Source of the DNA: Owenia fusiformis
Lineage: Eukaryota > Annelida > Polychaeta > Sabellida > Oweniidae
Direction of reading: 5' to 3'
Assembly (NCBI GenBank): GCA_903813345.2
Contig: CAIIXF020000006.1
Span: 3,865,096 to 3,929,095, forward strand
Length of the DNA: 64,000 nt
Part shown: positions 43,501 through 55,930 of the stretch, piece by piece
Layout: every line of letters starts with the position of its first letter
Numbering within the stretch: the first letter of the stretch is position 1
Position numbers and translations under genes: made by a program
Notes under the pieces: model-generated
Told to the model about the DNA's origin: nothing
Databases searched by the model: none
The model's input: only the letters and a program-made list of their open reading frames with translations

Positions 43501-45227
43501 CCTTGTTATTCGAGGTCTGTTTGGTTTCTCAAACTGAATAGCAATACAAACAAACTGACTGAAGTTCTCCATTCGGGTTTCTCTGTAAGATTGAGTAAGT
43601 GCTTAAGTAAGAGGGATTACCATCCTAAGTTTGATCACTGGCGTCTAGCTGACCAATTTTGGACGCCGGAAACATGCATATTGCATAAAGTTTTTAGGAG
43701 TGGACCCTTGTATTACCAATATTTTACAAATGAATAAACATTTGAAATCATCCAATAACGTTTCCAGAATATAATGTCTCTTATGAAACTCCTACTTTCC
43801 CATCTTAAGAAATCGATCCGATATTTTAGAAAAGCAAAAGTCTCAACTTAACTGCTCGTGTACGCTCTTAACATTAGTTTCTACGAAGTCGAATATATTG
43901 GTTTGCCGACACGATGATTCCCCTTCTCTTGTTCCGAGTCTTATACATGTATATATTTGTATGTTTAAAAATTTCAAGAATTTGTGACATATTGTTACAG
44001 CCACTGTTTGTATTGCGTTCGGTGTCGACGGTTGGTATCTGCTGAGACTAACATAAAATTTTATTAACATAACATTTTATGTTAGTCTCAGGTATCTGTA
44101 ACATATTGTCACCTTTTAGTAACAATTTTCAGTGATCATGACATTTAGCATATCGCAATGTATTGTTTTGTTCTATGTTTCAAATGTTGCCCCTTGTACG
44201 CCTTCATCAAAAATATCAGGAACTTAGACCTATTATGGCATGCGGTTTGTAAAACAATGATGGATTGCTAGGCCTATTTATTCAGTTTTTCGAACACCAT
44301 TCAGTGAATGTTCACAGTCCCAATTAATCATTGTCTTCGATGAATGTTTCAACAGTTCTCGATTAAATACACTTTTGCTCGTTTAAACATGTTATAAATT
44401 GGTTATTTTCTTGTTTTATATTCATTTGTGTCACAATGTTTTTCCTTCTAAACGACCCTAAAGGGTAGTATAAGCATATTATAATTTACACGTCCCTAGT
44501 CCTTATCTTACGCAAATGGCCCCCAAAGTTTCACAACTCTTGTCGCCTTAATCTTGTTAATGTGAAATTACAAATAGAATAGACTTAATGTACCAGTCCA
44601 GTTTTGTAAGACAATTTTAACACAGTTCTATTTGAAGATGGTTGAATACGGACGACTTAGAAAATACATTTCGTCCCCATATTCCCAGTTTCCTCTACAA
44701 GGAAATAAAGATTTACCCGAAAAGTATTCAATGACGCAAGACCATTCAAAATAAAAATAAAATTTCTGTTCCAGAGATGAAAATTAAAAAAGCATGAACC
44801 GTGATTGAAATGTAACGAAATATTGAATTAGCTAAATCGACATTTAATCCTTTCTATTAGTGTCCACTTAATATCAATTCTGAGGAAACGTCTGTCAGTT
44901 TGAATTGGGACTAAAACAAGCGAGGTAAATCAAAATGCGTGCTTGCTCAAAGTCTTAACCAAGATTACTGATTTGGACATTGTTTAATCGAATTTATGAT
45001 AAGCGTCTGCGGAACAGAAATGGGTTTACAAAACTTAAAGCCATAATGATCAGTTGTTAGATATAACTTTTAAATCAAGAATGCCGATACAGAACTAAAG
45101 TACAATCGTATATATAATTGCAAATTAGACAGACATATCTAGAATTTATGGTGACTGATGGTCAGAGGAAAAAGTTAAATAATCTACGAGTACATGTAAG
45201 TTAGAGGATAATAAATATAACTTCAAA
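43501..45227. other. Gene-free interval upstream of the RFX gene
   Basis: Contains a partial relative of the 17951 repeat near 43985-44150 and a small palindrome at 44043-44090. The last few hundred bases are the presumed RFX promoter and 5' leader; I see no diagnostic core element. The minus-strand frame at 43843-44070 is not supported. Confidence 0.5.
44043..44090. repeat. 48-bp palindrome inserted in a repeat remnant
   Basis: TGAGACTAACATAAAAT pairs perfectly with ATTTTATGTTAGTCTCA across a 14-base spacer. It sits inside the GTGACATATTG-type repeat remnant and splits it, as a tiny foldback insertion would. Confidence 0.8.
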
Positions 45228-48200
45228 ATGAATCCGTATGTTTCGCCAGGATTATACGACCCCGGAGTAATGCCCACTTATGATACATCGTTTGACCCCT
45301 GGGCCAGTCACTCAAGCTTCGGGGTAAAGCCTCAACGACCCCGACCCACCGTCGCATCTTGTAGGGGGTCGTCTGATGATTGGAGCATTGACCTTAAAGG
45401 TAAGCTATCCTTATTGAAAACAACAACTTATTAATGTTATTCAAAACATTTACAATTTGTCCTGCATCATCTCCAACGTCGGATGAAACAATTTTGAAAT
45501 AAAACAGAAGCATGGTGCTACTCTTAAATGTTCTGAGATCTGTATAAGCAGCACGTTGTCTGGATACCCCTAACAACCTACCTGGCAACACTGGTTGCTG
45601 GGTAACTATGGTGATAAATGTCCGTGTCCAGGGTAGCAATGCCTAGCAACAAAGCGCAATCTCAAGATTGTAATTGAATCGGTAAGTAACCCGGTGATGC
45701 TCTTTCTGCTAAACTATGAGCCGCTCACTTTTACAAATGGAGACGTATTGTCATCTAGAAAACACGGAAGTACTTACCTTTTGAGGAACTTCTTTCAGTG
45801 GATGATCTGGAGGCAAGGGATGTTTTTACACCAAAGAAGGGAGAGAATTCCCCGAAGCAGTCACAAATTGCAGCTACACTAAAATGGTAGGTGCAAGACA
45901 ATTATCATATATATTTTCATGGTTCCTTTTTTTAATGTTAAGTATATAAAAAATTAGGCCCAAGCCAAGGTGGAAAAGCAATACACAACACAGCAAGAAA
46001 TAATCAGATTAAGAATCATCAACGGGAAGAATCAGACGAGGATATAACAAACCCCCAGTATCCCAAACAACATATGTACTCAATGTTGTACGCTGATTCG
46101 GATCTTTCGGGAGATGGCATGATATGGATTATCCACAAAGCAGAACATGGAACGTGGACTTTTTAATACCTCGACCCTATTGAAAATATTAAATGATTAA
46201 ATGAATACTTTGTACTAGGTTGAACGAGAACTACGAGAGGGTGGACGGTGTCTGCCTCCCAAGATGCGTCTTGTATACGCATTACTTAGACTTCTGCAAA
46301 AAGAGGACCTTCTCCCCTGCAGGGGCGGCCACGTTCGGCAAGATCATCCGACAAAAGTTTCCAAAACTTACAACAAGACGACTTGGCACTCGAGGGCAGT
46401 CTAAATACCATTATTATGGCGTAGGAATAAAAGAAACCTCCATTTATTACCATTCAGTGTATGCAGGGAGGGGGCTGACAAGGTTAGTGAACTTTTTAGT
46501 GCGCCAAATCTGTCTGAGAATTGTTCAAAGAACATGTCTGTTCCACATGAAGCATTTTGATAATTGTATTAACACACAACAAATCCTCTTTATCGTTATT
46601 GCGACGCGATTACTACATTTACAGTACCTCTATACTTATCAGCCTTATTAGATAAAGACGTCATTGTTTATTTTAGATGTGTCACATGTTGATTTTGATT
46701 TAATATTTATCTTATTGCATTGCAACACAGACATGAACATTCAATTTCACAAATTATTAGACCCGATGATTTTCAGTAACATATACCATACCTTATTGTA
46801 TGACAGTATTGTTACGGTTCACTAGTATATATATGGACAAAAGTATGGGATGACACGAGTATGGAATGCATTTTAAGTACGAGGTGTCCCCTCCTTCGTA
46901 TCTTTGCAAAGATCTATTAAACACTAATTATTCATCTAAATAATACTATTCCATGATTTAGGGTGGGCAGTTTCCGAAAAATGATCAGAAATTTGGCACT
47001 TAGTAACCTAACCTTTTTATACAGAATTTAAATATCTTTCCGGTAATTTATCTCGTGTAAACTCAATACAGTGCACGAGAAGATGGGGTGGGGGAGGGCA
47101 GCGTGTGGCAAGACGCCATTTGGCATCATGTGTTTGTAGGCTATGTAGAATAGCAGAAACGCAATGTAATGGACATTTATGGTAAATCATCATTCATTTC
47201 TACTTTTCAGATTTTCTGGTGTAAAAGTTAAAACAGAGGTGAGTTACTTTTAATGTTCTGTCAAGTATTATCGAAAGGAGACGACATAGACTTACAGTTC
47301 TTCATAAATAAAAACTGTACTTTGGGCGAAATGTTACTGTTGTTCTTACTCTTGACATGTCACAGTATTGGCTTTTGCAAATACAACTGTTTCAAACAAT
47401 GTTTGATCACTTGTGAAAAGCAATCGGCCTTTCCTTTGTCTTTAACTAATTGAATATACGAATACGACAGTGCACACATTGAGTACTCTTACTTCTCGTG
47501 GTTCCAAATACGCGAGGTTTAATCTGTAAAGTTAACGTGTATTTAGATTAAAATATCCTCTCAGACTTAATATTAAAATGACATGGAAGTGGAGTTTACA
47601 AAAACTAGATAATCATTCTTTTGTTGGGATATCCGCAAGTAACACCGGGGGAGGTTGAGTTCTTATGTTCAAAGTTCTATCCAACATAGTTGTCAATTGT
47701 CAACTCAGTGGAAGTGTTTTTTACCCCCAACAAAATCAAGAAAAAACAGCGTAGTGTAGCCGTGGTCCGCAACGCTCATCACGCAATATTTACAAACCTG
47801 TAGCAATTTCTGACAAGAGACCCTCAGTATCATTTGACAGAAATATATAATTGATTTCGACTTTTAATTTAACCACCACCTTCATTACAAATTGGTTTAA
47901 TCTGATTGGCTTAAGGTTACACTACACACACGCTGATCTGTTAGCTGAAGAGATTTAACTCCACATGTCCACAAGCTATGACAATATTGAACGTAACATT
48001 CCTCTACAGTAGAATTGTTGCTATGCTTGGACAATGTTTTATATACTGTAGTCAGATCTACTATACTACAAATCTAGGTTGTCCAAATCGTTCACCTACC
48101 ACAATCTGTCCGAAGCCCGAAGCGTCAGGCAAGAGAACCTTAAAAACTAATAACTTACCTCAAGGGCTTGACATGTATAAAAATCCTTTGCTCTAAATTG

Positions 48201-51200
48201 ATATTAGAGATTTTCGGCCCCACTTTTTCAAAAAGCTAATCAAACCATCCGCATGTAATGTTTTCAATGTAGCACTATAAATATTTTGATAATCTGTTCA
48301 TGGGTTTTAGGGTTCCAGTCGGAAATATTCTTTGAGCTCCAAGACGGGTACGCTTCTTCCTGATTTTCCTGAAATCAACAATCTCATCATCCCAGAATCT
48401 GTGGACAAAGGGAAGGTGAGGAAGAACATTTAAAAAACGTTTAAGTTATGACAATCATTACAGGCACTGTTTCCAAGCAAAAGTGGAATTAGCTAATTTT
48501 CAAAAAGATTGAATTTTGTTTGTGTCATCACGTATCTTGTTAACATAGCCCGCCATTTTGTTTAATTTGGTGTTGCAAAGGGCGGAAGGGTTTATTAGAA
48601 AGATCTATTTCACCATTAACATATTGAATTGCATATGCTCGTGAGCAACAGTATATTTTATTTTAAGGTGGAAACGTTTCTAATGATGTACCGTACTCAT
48701 TGCCAACGTATACTCGACACAATCATCAGCGCCAACTTCGATGAGGTACCCGTATAATTCTGTATTATTCTTTATGACATGGATTTCGTTAAAATAAGAT
48801 ACTTGATTATTGTGGAAACTAGACCAGATTTGAGCATTCATGCTCAAGCGAGCGAGGGATCTGCATTTACCATTCGAGAAAACATCATAAACTACTCTAG
48901 CCATGTATTGTTATCTTTAAATTCACCTGAATACAATCATAGTCACTCTAAACTAGGTAAAATGAAAGGAATTCATGACAACGAGAAACGCAAACATACT
49001 GGCAGCTCCAGTGGAGAAACTGTATCCCTACCAATGTTTGACGCACAGTTAACGATTATTTGATTATCAACGTAAAAATAATCTATATCAAGGCACTGTC
49101 AAAAATATTTCACATATATGATTATTTTGCAGATCCAGAATTTCCTCCTACATTTCTGGCATGGTATGCCCGACCACTTGGTAGACATTCTGACAGCTGA
49201 TATTGTGACAGATATCGCTGGCTTCTGTGACTCTGTGCTTTATAAGGTAAAGAATTTAAGCACAAGCCTCATTGAACTGATTTAATGCACTCATATCTTG
49301 TATCCTAACTTTTGGATTCGGGGTCCTGCTCTCATTCAAAGTCTGATACATGACATTCGTGCTTTGAATCGTCCACAATTCAGTGGATTTAGGCATAAAT
49401 CTTTGGGTTTAATCGATAGAGTCGGTGATAAGAGAGAGGTGCAAATGTTTCTTCCTCCTAGTTCTTAGCACTCTCCGTGTCTTGAATTTACATAAGGGGA
49501 GGGCGCATTATTTTGTAGCTGAGACCATTTCATCATTTTCTATTTTGCTAAGGCCACAGAAAAGCGTGACATTTTTGGTAGGAATGCCTTTTCTTATTAT
49601 GATAGTCCAATCTAGTTATCAGCAAACTTCCAGAACGCTTTAAACTTGTTCAACTTGGATGCAAGAAGATACTTAGTAGTGCAAAGGTCCGATTAGGTTT
49701 TGGTCATGCTCGGTAAATCTCTTGGCGGCCATTTTAAAGATAGTAGAGAGGTTAAGCTACACGTATAAATGCAAACCGTGAACCTGAACGCGGAAGTCCA
49801 CGATCAAGTACACGTTTAAGAAAATTTTCTGTTAAGCTACACGTCTGAAACCATGCCAGTGGATGGGTTCGAATCTGGTCGCATCAAAACATTGTGTTTT
49901 TTATTTTTGCTTTATTTCATATTCAACCACAATTAAATGATCTCGGGCGCCCTCCATTATGATCTCCCCATGAACAAAATAAATTCATCTGATTTTTCAA
50001 AATAAATATACTGCTTTAATCATTACATTTATATGTACACTAGTATCTTGTTGACCTATATTCAGCACTGTATTGATGTATGGGCCACTTATTAGGGCCA
50101 ATGTTCAATCATAAAGTGTACAGGGGTAGAAATGCCAAACTAGGAAGTCTTTGTGTGTCCGTCAAAATCCATTTGCATCCTACACATCCCTACATCTTAT
50201 CCAAATATGTTATTAATTAATGAAACATAACAGTATAATCTTTAGATTTACAAAGTTGTATGGGATTTCATAAGTGTAAAAGTTGCTTTTGAAGCATTTT
50301 TCTATAGCCATTTTGTAGGAAAAAATGATGAAAAATGTATATTCTTTTAATTTGAAGTATGACCTGAATCGATTGCAAACTTTATATTTGCACATCTGAT
50401 GTGATATACCATTTGTGTCATATTAATTGTGAAATTATTTAATTTGCAACCAATTCAGGTCATTCAGTCATTCAGATTCAGGCAAATCAAATGTCGTGAT
50501 AAGGCAATCGTAGGCCCTGGTTGTCATTTCATTTCGTTTAGTATACCTATTGTACCAAGCCCCGGGTATCAAATTAGCCCTGCCTATTTATACTGTACGG
50601 AATGAACAATCGATCACATTTGAAGTTGTAATTTACTCATTAAAATGTATTATTATTTCCAATTAAGGATTAGGGTTTACCAATATAACAAGCAAGATTG
50701 TTTGTATCAAATATGGGCTCCTGGGCCATCCTAGAACATAGCTAAAATCAATCACGTAATGAGCGACGTGTAATCATTCATCTACATGTAAAAACCTGTA
50801 ACTTTCACGCTTACCTGTAGAAAGTAGACTAATCTGACGTCATTTTCCTGCGCGCGCATAAAAGTACACGTTCATGCTTTGTTGAATATGCGTCTGTAAA
50901 TTGCACGAATATGATAATCTCATGTATCACTCCACGATGGCCCACAGGAAATAAACAAATCTTACGTCATTTATCTGCGCGCGCATTGAAGTTCACGTTC
51001 AAGTTTTGTTAAATACGTGTAGCTTAACCTCTCTAGTGAAAAGTACGACATTCATCACTGTGCGTCCTGATAACAACTTTCCATGTACTTCCCAATCGAT
51101 TTCTGATTCACTGACAGTAGTACTTTTAAAGTAAATGGAATAGATAATGTTACGTATAATTGCTGCGTGATGAATATTTCCTGTTGAATCCCAAGTTATA

Positions 51201-54103
51201 AATTATGTACAGGTCACCTATACCATAATAAACTAATACAGTATTGGGTAAAGAAGGGTTCTGATAAATCACTGAAGGTTAACCCAATAACAGCATAAGC
51301 ATTTACCGGGGCATTCTCATCTTTGCCCGCCATCTTTCTGCTTGCGATTTGCAATAATTTCTAGAAATTAAACTTACAGAAGGACGCTGAGACCCGGGTG
51401 TAAAAGGGTAGGAGGTCCTATTAAATGATGGTCCTACTCTCCATTGATTTATATGGTGGCCTAAATAAAACTCTTTCCCTCATTATCTTATACACAATCG
51501 GGGCCAGTAAGGGCCGTTAAGAAAGGGGACCATATTCCCTGGGGTACCATCATTTCTTTCACACCGGGAATGCAACTTAGTAAAATATATAAAATGGCGT
51601 TCCTTATGAGATTCTGTCAATCAATAGTCCATCTCTTGCATTCTTACTAATGTGTACGTATGTGAAGATGTGGTTAGGTAATTGCGGGAAATGGTCCTAT
51701 CATCGCATGGGTACTCAGGAAAACTTCTGACAATTTCAAATATGATAACTTCAACTGACTCTGAGGGTATAACACGAAAAAGTCGTGTTTGACATTTCTC
51801 AATATCTGAATGCTAGTGGTCGTCCTAATTATCGCACAGTTGTGTTTCGATTGTCATTTCATGGTACCTTGTACATAAGTAATTTCCATTGTTTAAAACG
51901 GTTACGTCATCCTAACGCTATTATCATTTTTCTATCAGTTTTACTAAAAATATCAACAAAATATACATTATTCACTTACTTTTATGTCTTTACTTAGAGG
52001 GGGTCAAACTTTGTCAGACGAATTTAATTTTTTGCGCAATTTGCATTCATGACAACAGCGGAAGTAAACAATTTTTAAGATTGAAGAGATATGTATAAAT
52101 ATATTGGGATAAATCATGAAGATTGGGAGAAATAGCATCCTTGCTGCAAGGATATTTTACTGAATTTAAGCATAAATGAAGTCCTTTGAAGAAGGATGAG
52201 AAATGGTGTTAAGCTGGTGTTAGTAAAACTGGTTGATGTACATTTTAGGAATAGGACAATCGTGCGATAAGTCCATCTTTCGCGTGCAATAATTAGGATC
52301 ATTTCCAAGACCGCGATCTCTCTTGGTGTTGTCGGAGTGAGGTGATAATGGCCCGTACATCATGAATGTTATACGGATGCCTATATCTTCGGTGCTTATA
52401 TATCTTGTATTGTCTGTCTTTCCAGGTCCTGATTGATGTTCTAATTCCGTCCACGATCCAAGATCTACCAGACAGCCTGGGTATTGAAATAAAGATGTTT
52501 GTAAAACGCCTTCCAACTTGGCTTAGATGTGCCTTAGAGAACACACCAGAGACACTCAGGAATAAGAAATTAGAAGGTATAGTTGAACAAATGTATACAT
52601 GACAATGGCATAGAAGTTGAAACTTTTTTTTATAAACATTTATTTTGATTTATTTTGGATCAGAACCTGTACTATCTCTTGGCGCATTCGATAAAGATGG
52701 ATTCTTGTAAATCAGAATAACTCATTACGTACGAAAAAATAGAGACATATTAATCTAATGAGTCGTTTTTTGATTATATACATTTATGAACAGTCAAATA
52801 TGAAGAGTTTCACCATGGGCTCTCTGATAGAGCCCATGGTTTCACTAACCTTTTATATGTATACAATAATACGATAATGGTCAAATCAGTGTCAACTGTT
52901 AACGAAGTGTTAGTCAAAAAAATAATCCGAATTTTTTGGGACATAATATCTTTAAACAAGTTAGTCATTTTGTAGATTTGAACCTGTGTTCACACCATTA
53001 CTCGGACAGCAACTCCATCTATTGTTAACGTTAATGTTTATTTGCAGTTGCCAATCACTTCACCCAAAGTGTTAAACGACAAGTCTCATTTGTCCATCTT
53101 GCTCAGACAACAAGGAACGTTTTACTAAACAATGACACCATAAACCAGATGGTTGAGGACATTGATAAAATAGACCTCGCTAAAATTGGATCCCAAGTCA
53201 GTTTTGTTGATCCAGAATTCTTCCAGAACAATTGGAAACACATTGAAAATTGTAAGTGTATACTTGGAATTGTATTATCTCTGTTAGTGATTGCTTATCT
53301 TCTGCTGTCATTTTATAGTAAGTGCATTCTGATACTCATAGCATCTTTCTATGTTGCATCGCAGATCAGATGGAGAGGGTGTGGCTTACCAATGATTTAG
53401 TAAGTGGACCAGCCTCTCCTCCTGATTCCAAAACAAACGATCGATTTGTGATTTTAATTTGATGGACTTTTAAACATGAACGTTTGATACGAATTACTTA
53501 CCTGTCATAGTTGAGTGTTCGTTAGTTTTGATAGTCCTTGTCTCATAATAAACGGTCGTATTTTCATTTAGATTACGATGACTTTAAGGAGTTATTGAGG
53601 AAACAGTCTTCAATTGAAGGATTCACTGAATGGATGGATACCATCGTAGATAGATTTGTCTTGCAAGTGAGTATTCAAAATATAGAAGGATGAATTCCTC
53701 ATGTAGTTCTGCAAACCTGCTTCCATCCATTTGAAAATATTTTTTTAACAAATTCAACAAATGACCTTGGATGGTTTGTTGGTTATACAATGCAGTGCAG
53801 TTATATAGAGTACTGTGTTTGGATTGGTTGGAATCGGACACACCTTGACTTGCTATATGTGGGTTTTTAATAGTGACTGAAAAGGATTCACAATAAATCG
53901 ACAAATGATAAATACATACATCAAGCCATATATATTGGTTCCGTTTGAGGTATATCAGGTAATTTTAGGTGATTTTCAATTATAGGTATGCCAGGAAAAA
54001 TCGTTATCATTCGAGACACTTGCGTCCACGTTTCTATTGAGATGGTCAATATTCGGTTCGTTGGTTGTTCGAGATCTGACCCTCCATAGTGCCCCAAGCT
54101 TCG
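45228..54103 (+). CDS. RFX6: RFX6-type winged-helix transcription factor, 3' exons not found
   Basis: Eleven exons with consistent phases: 45228-45399, 45799-45886, 46219-46482, 47211-47238, 48311-48415, 48668-48745, 49133-49246, 52426-52576, 53048-53251, 53572-53666, 53986-54103 (472 codons so far). The RFX DNA-binding domain lies at about residues 84-165: T-L-K-W-L-N-E-N-Y...[10 protein letters not shown]...[20 protein letters not shown]6 rather than RFX4 is indicated by [23 protein letters not shown] and [14 protein letters not shown]. The extended B, C and dimerisation regions follow ([29 protein letters not shown]). RFX6 binds X-box DNA in the nucleus and in vertebrates directs endocrine gut and pancreas fate. 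The last exon seen ends at S-F-G with a good GTAAGT donor; the next conserved exon (S-F-H-L-I in relatives) was not found to 64000, so the gene may continue beyond, around the minus-strand GPCRs. Intron 7 is 3.2 kb and carries a transposon. Confidence 0.9.
49745..51034. mobile_element. 1.29 kb TIR element in RFX6 intron 7
   Basis: Starts AGAGAGGTTAAGCTACACGT and ends ACGTGTAGCTTAACCTCTCT, perfect inverted ends of 20 bases, flanked by AGT on both sides (49742-49744, 51035-51037). The end repeat is used again internally (GTTAAGCTACACGTCTG near 49832). Near the right end two direct subterminal copies of a block with TGCGCGCGCAT and GTTCACGTTCA-like motifs occur. No transposase frame. Confidence 0.82.
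52813..52839. repeat. Short palindrome CCATGGGCTCT...AGAGCCCATGG
   Basis: Eleven-base arms with a five-base loop in RFX6 intron 8. It shares its arm sequence with the palindrome at 30199-30218. Confidence 0.65.
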
Positions 54104-54923
54104 GTAAGTCATTTCTAAGATATAATGTGTACAGACAGGTTCAAAACAGTTAAATGGCTCCTTTTGTTCAAAACGTCTATTCATTCCAAGAGCATATTAT
54201 TGACCCATAAAAGTTGACTTTGACTTCAGGCCACCAGGGGTCACAGCAGCCATAATGCGACTCAAAATGCCAACTACTAAATGTATGTAGAACTTTGACC
54301 TTAGAATGACCTTGATCCATAAATGTTGACCTTGACCTCATGTCACCTAATCATGGGTCGCAAACGGTCACAGCAGCCAGCTCAAGGGACCGTAAAACGG
54401 CAAATACTTAGATATTGACCATCTTGTTATTATTCGTGACTACTCTCAAGTCTTTGAAGTTAGTTTATGTGATTGACTGAAAGCATACACAATAATTCAA
54501 TGGTTCACAATGGTGCACTTCATATATTTTATGAAATTAATTTCTATTTGAAGCGTTTGAAAATTAAACCGTCATACACAGATAAACCATGAATAATTAA
54601 ATCTGATGATGACACGATACCAATGGTTAGCACCCTTTGTAATCGTTCGACTTAACTTCTAAAAGAGACTAGACTCTACGTGCAGGGTACTTCAACAACA
54701 GTGTGTGACAGTTTGTGTCTTGATTGCCTCTCAAAACTCAACATTTCTACGCATTGATGTAATTCCTGGGTACCAATGCTACTCGTAAATATAAAAACTG
54801 TCTAGTTTGATCCAATTGTCTTATATAAAGCCAATGTTATCAACGGATCGACGTCAATGTGCTTCATTTGTAATGGGGGTGGCGGAGGGGAGGGGGAGTG
54901 TCAGCGTGGTAGTCTTACCCTAC

Positions 54924-55708
54924 TATCACACCAAACTAGTTCTCACTACGTTCTCAAAAACGGGCTTCAACTGTGTACGAACGGACTGGACCTACTAAGA
55001 ACCGTTTGGGATCTATTAACAAACTTCATCGAACGTACTCGAACGGGTAGGTCCTCTAGAACTTAGACAATGCTCAAAATGTTCTCGTGGTAGTCACGTT
55101 CTACAATTAGAACGAGTGACAACGTACTAACGACGAGCTGGACGTACTACGAACGGAACCGTCGTACTTCAACCCTACTAGGGACGTTTCAACAACGAGT
55201 TGAATTGTCTGAGGACGTGTTGAGAACGAGGTAGAACTAATTGCATACGGGTTTAAACTGATTGAGAACGTATTTAACACTGCTTATGAACGAGTTAGCA
55301 AAAATATAGCTATCACACCAAACAAGTTGCCACTGCGTTCTTCAAAACTGTGTGCGAACGGAATGAACGTAGCTGCAACTTTCTAAGGTCTATTTACGAA
55401 CTTTATGATCGTTCCCAGACGGGAATGTGATTTTATAATTTTGAATCGATTCAAAATTCGATGGCGACCATAACGTTCTGTAATCAGGTCATGTTGACCT
55501 TCTAGACTAAGGGACGCGTTCTACTACGTTGCACACCGACGTGGTGCGACCTGAACGAACTGCGAACGAGAAAGACGTATTGAAGACTGTTTAAGAACGA
55601 AGAAGCTAATTATTTCAGACATATTTCCCGACCACAGCCAGATTGAGCCCGTTTTACGACGTTTTCGTAGGACTGGCAAGAACGGGTAAGAACTAGTTTG
55701 GTGTGATA
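54924..55708. mobile_element. 785-bp TIR element rich in CGTTC/GAACG motifs
   Basis: Left end TATCACACCAAACTAGTTCT, right end AGAACTAGTTTGGTGTGATA: perfect 20-base inverted repeats. A further near-copy of the end (CTATCACACCAAACAAGTTG) lies at 55312, mid-element. The body carries dozens of GAACG/CGTTC pentamers on both strands, far above the surroundings. Frames at 54807-54998 and 54857-55066 overlap its left end and are not genes. Confidence 0.82.
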
Positions 55709-55930
55709 GGGGGGGTTACATAATTAAAATATCTAAATTGTCTATTTTGGAGTTTCCAAACTTAGATATCATGAGATGACTTCAAACAATTCCAAATGTT
55801 TAATTAATATAGAATGTCTATTCGGCCAATGCTGGGCTTGTGGTCGGACTCAACTCGCCGAATGGTTCAACCCAAATCGTTTCCAACGTTAAGTATGGCT
55901 ATAGCTACATTACAATGATGGGCACTGCAC

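Noticed and set aside
46483-46651. Extension of the RFX DNA-binding exon to a stop at 46651
   Set aside because: GTTAGT donor at 46483 and an in-phase next exon (47211) with conserved R-F-S-G show this is intron read-through.
49832-49900. Possible tRNA gene because of GGTTCGAATC
   Set aside because: T-stem pairs poorly, no acceptor stem or anticodon arm; at most a B-box relic.
54210-54360. TTGACCTTGACCTCA cluster as an RFX6 or GPCR enhancer
   Set aside because: Resembles part of a dispersed repeat; no independent evidence of function.
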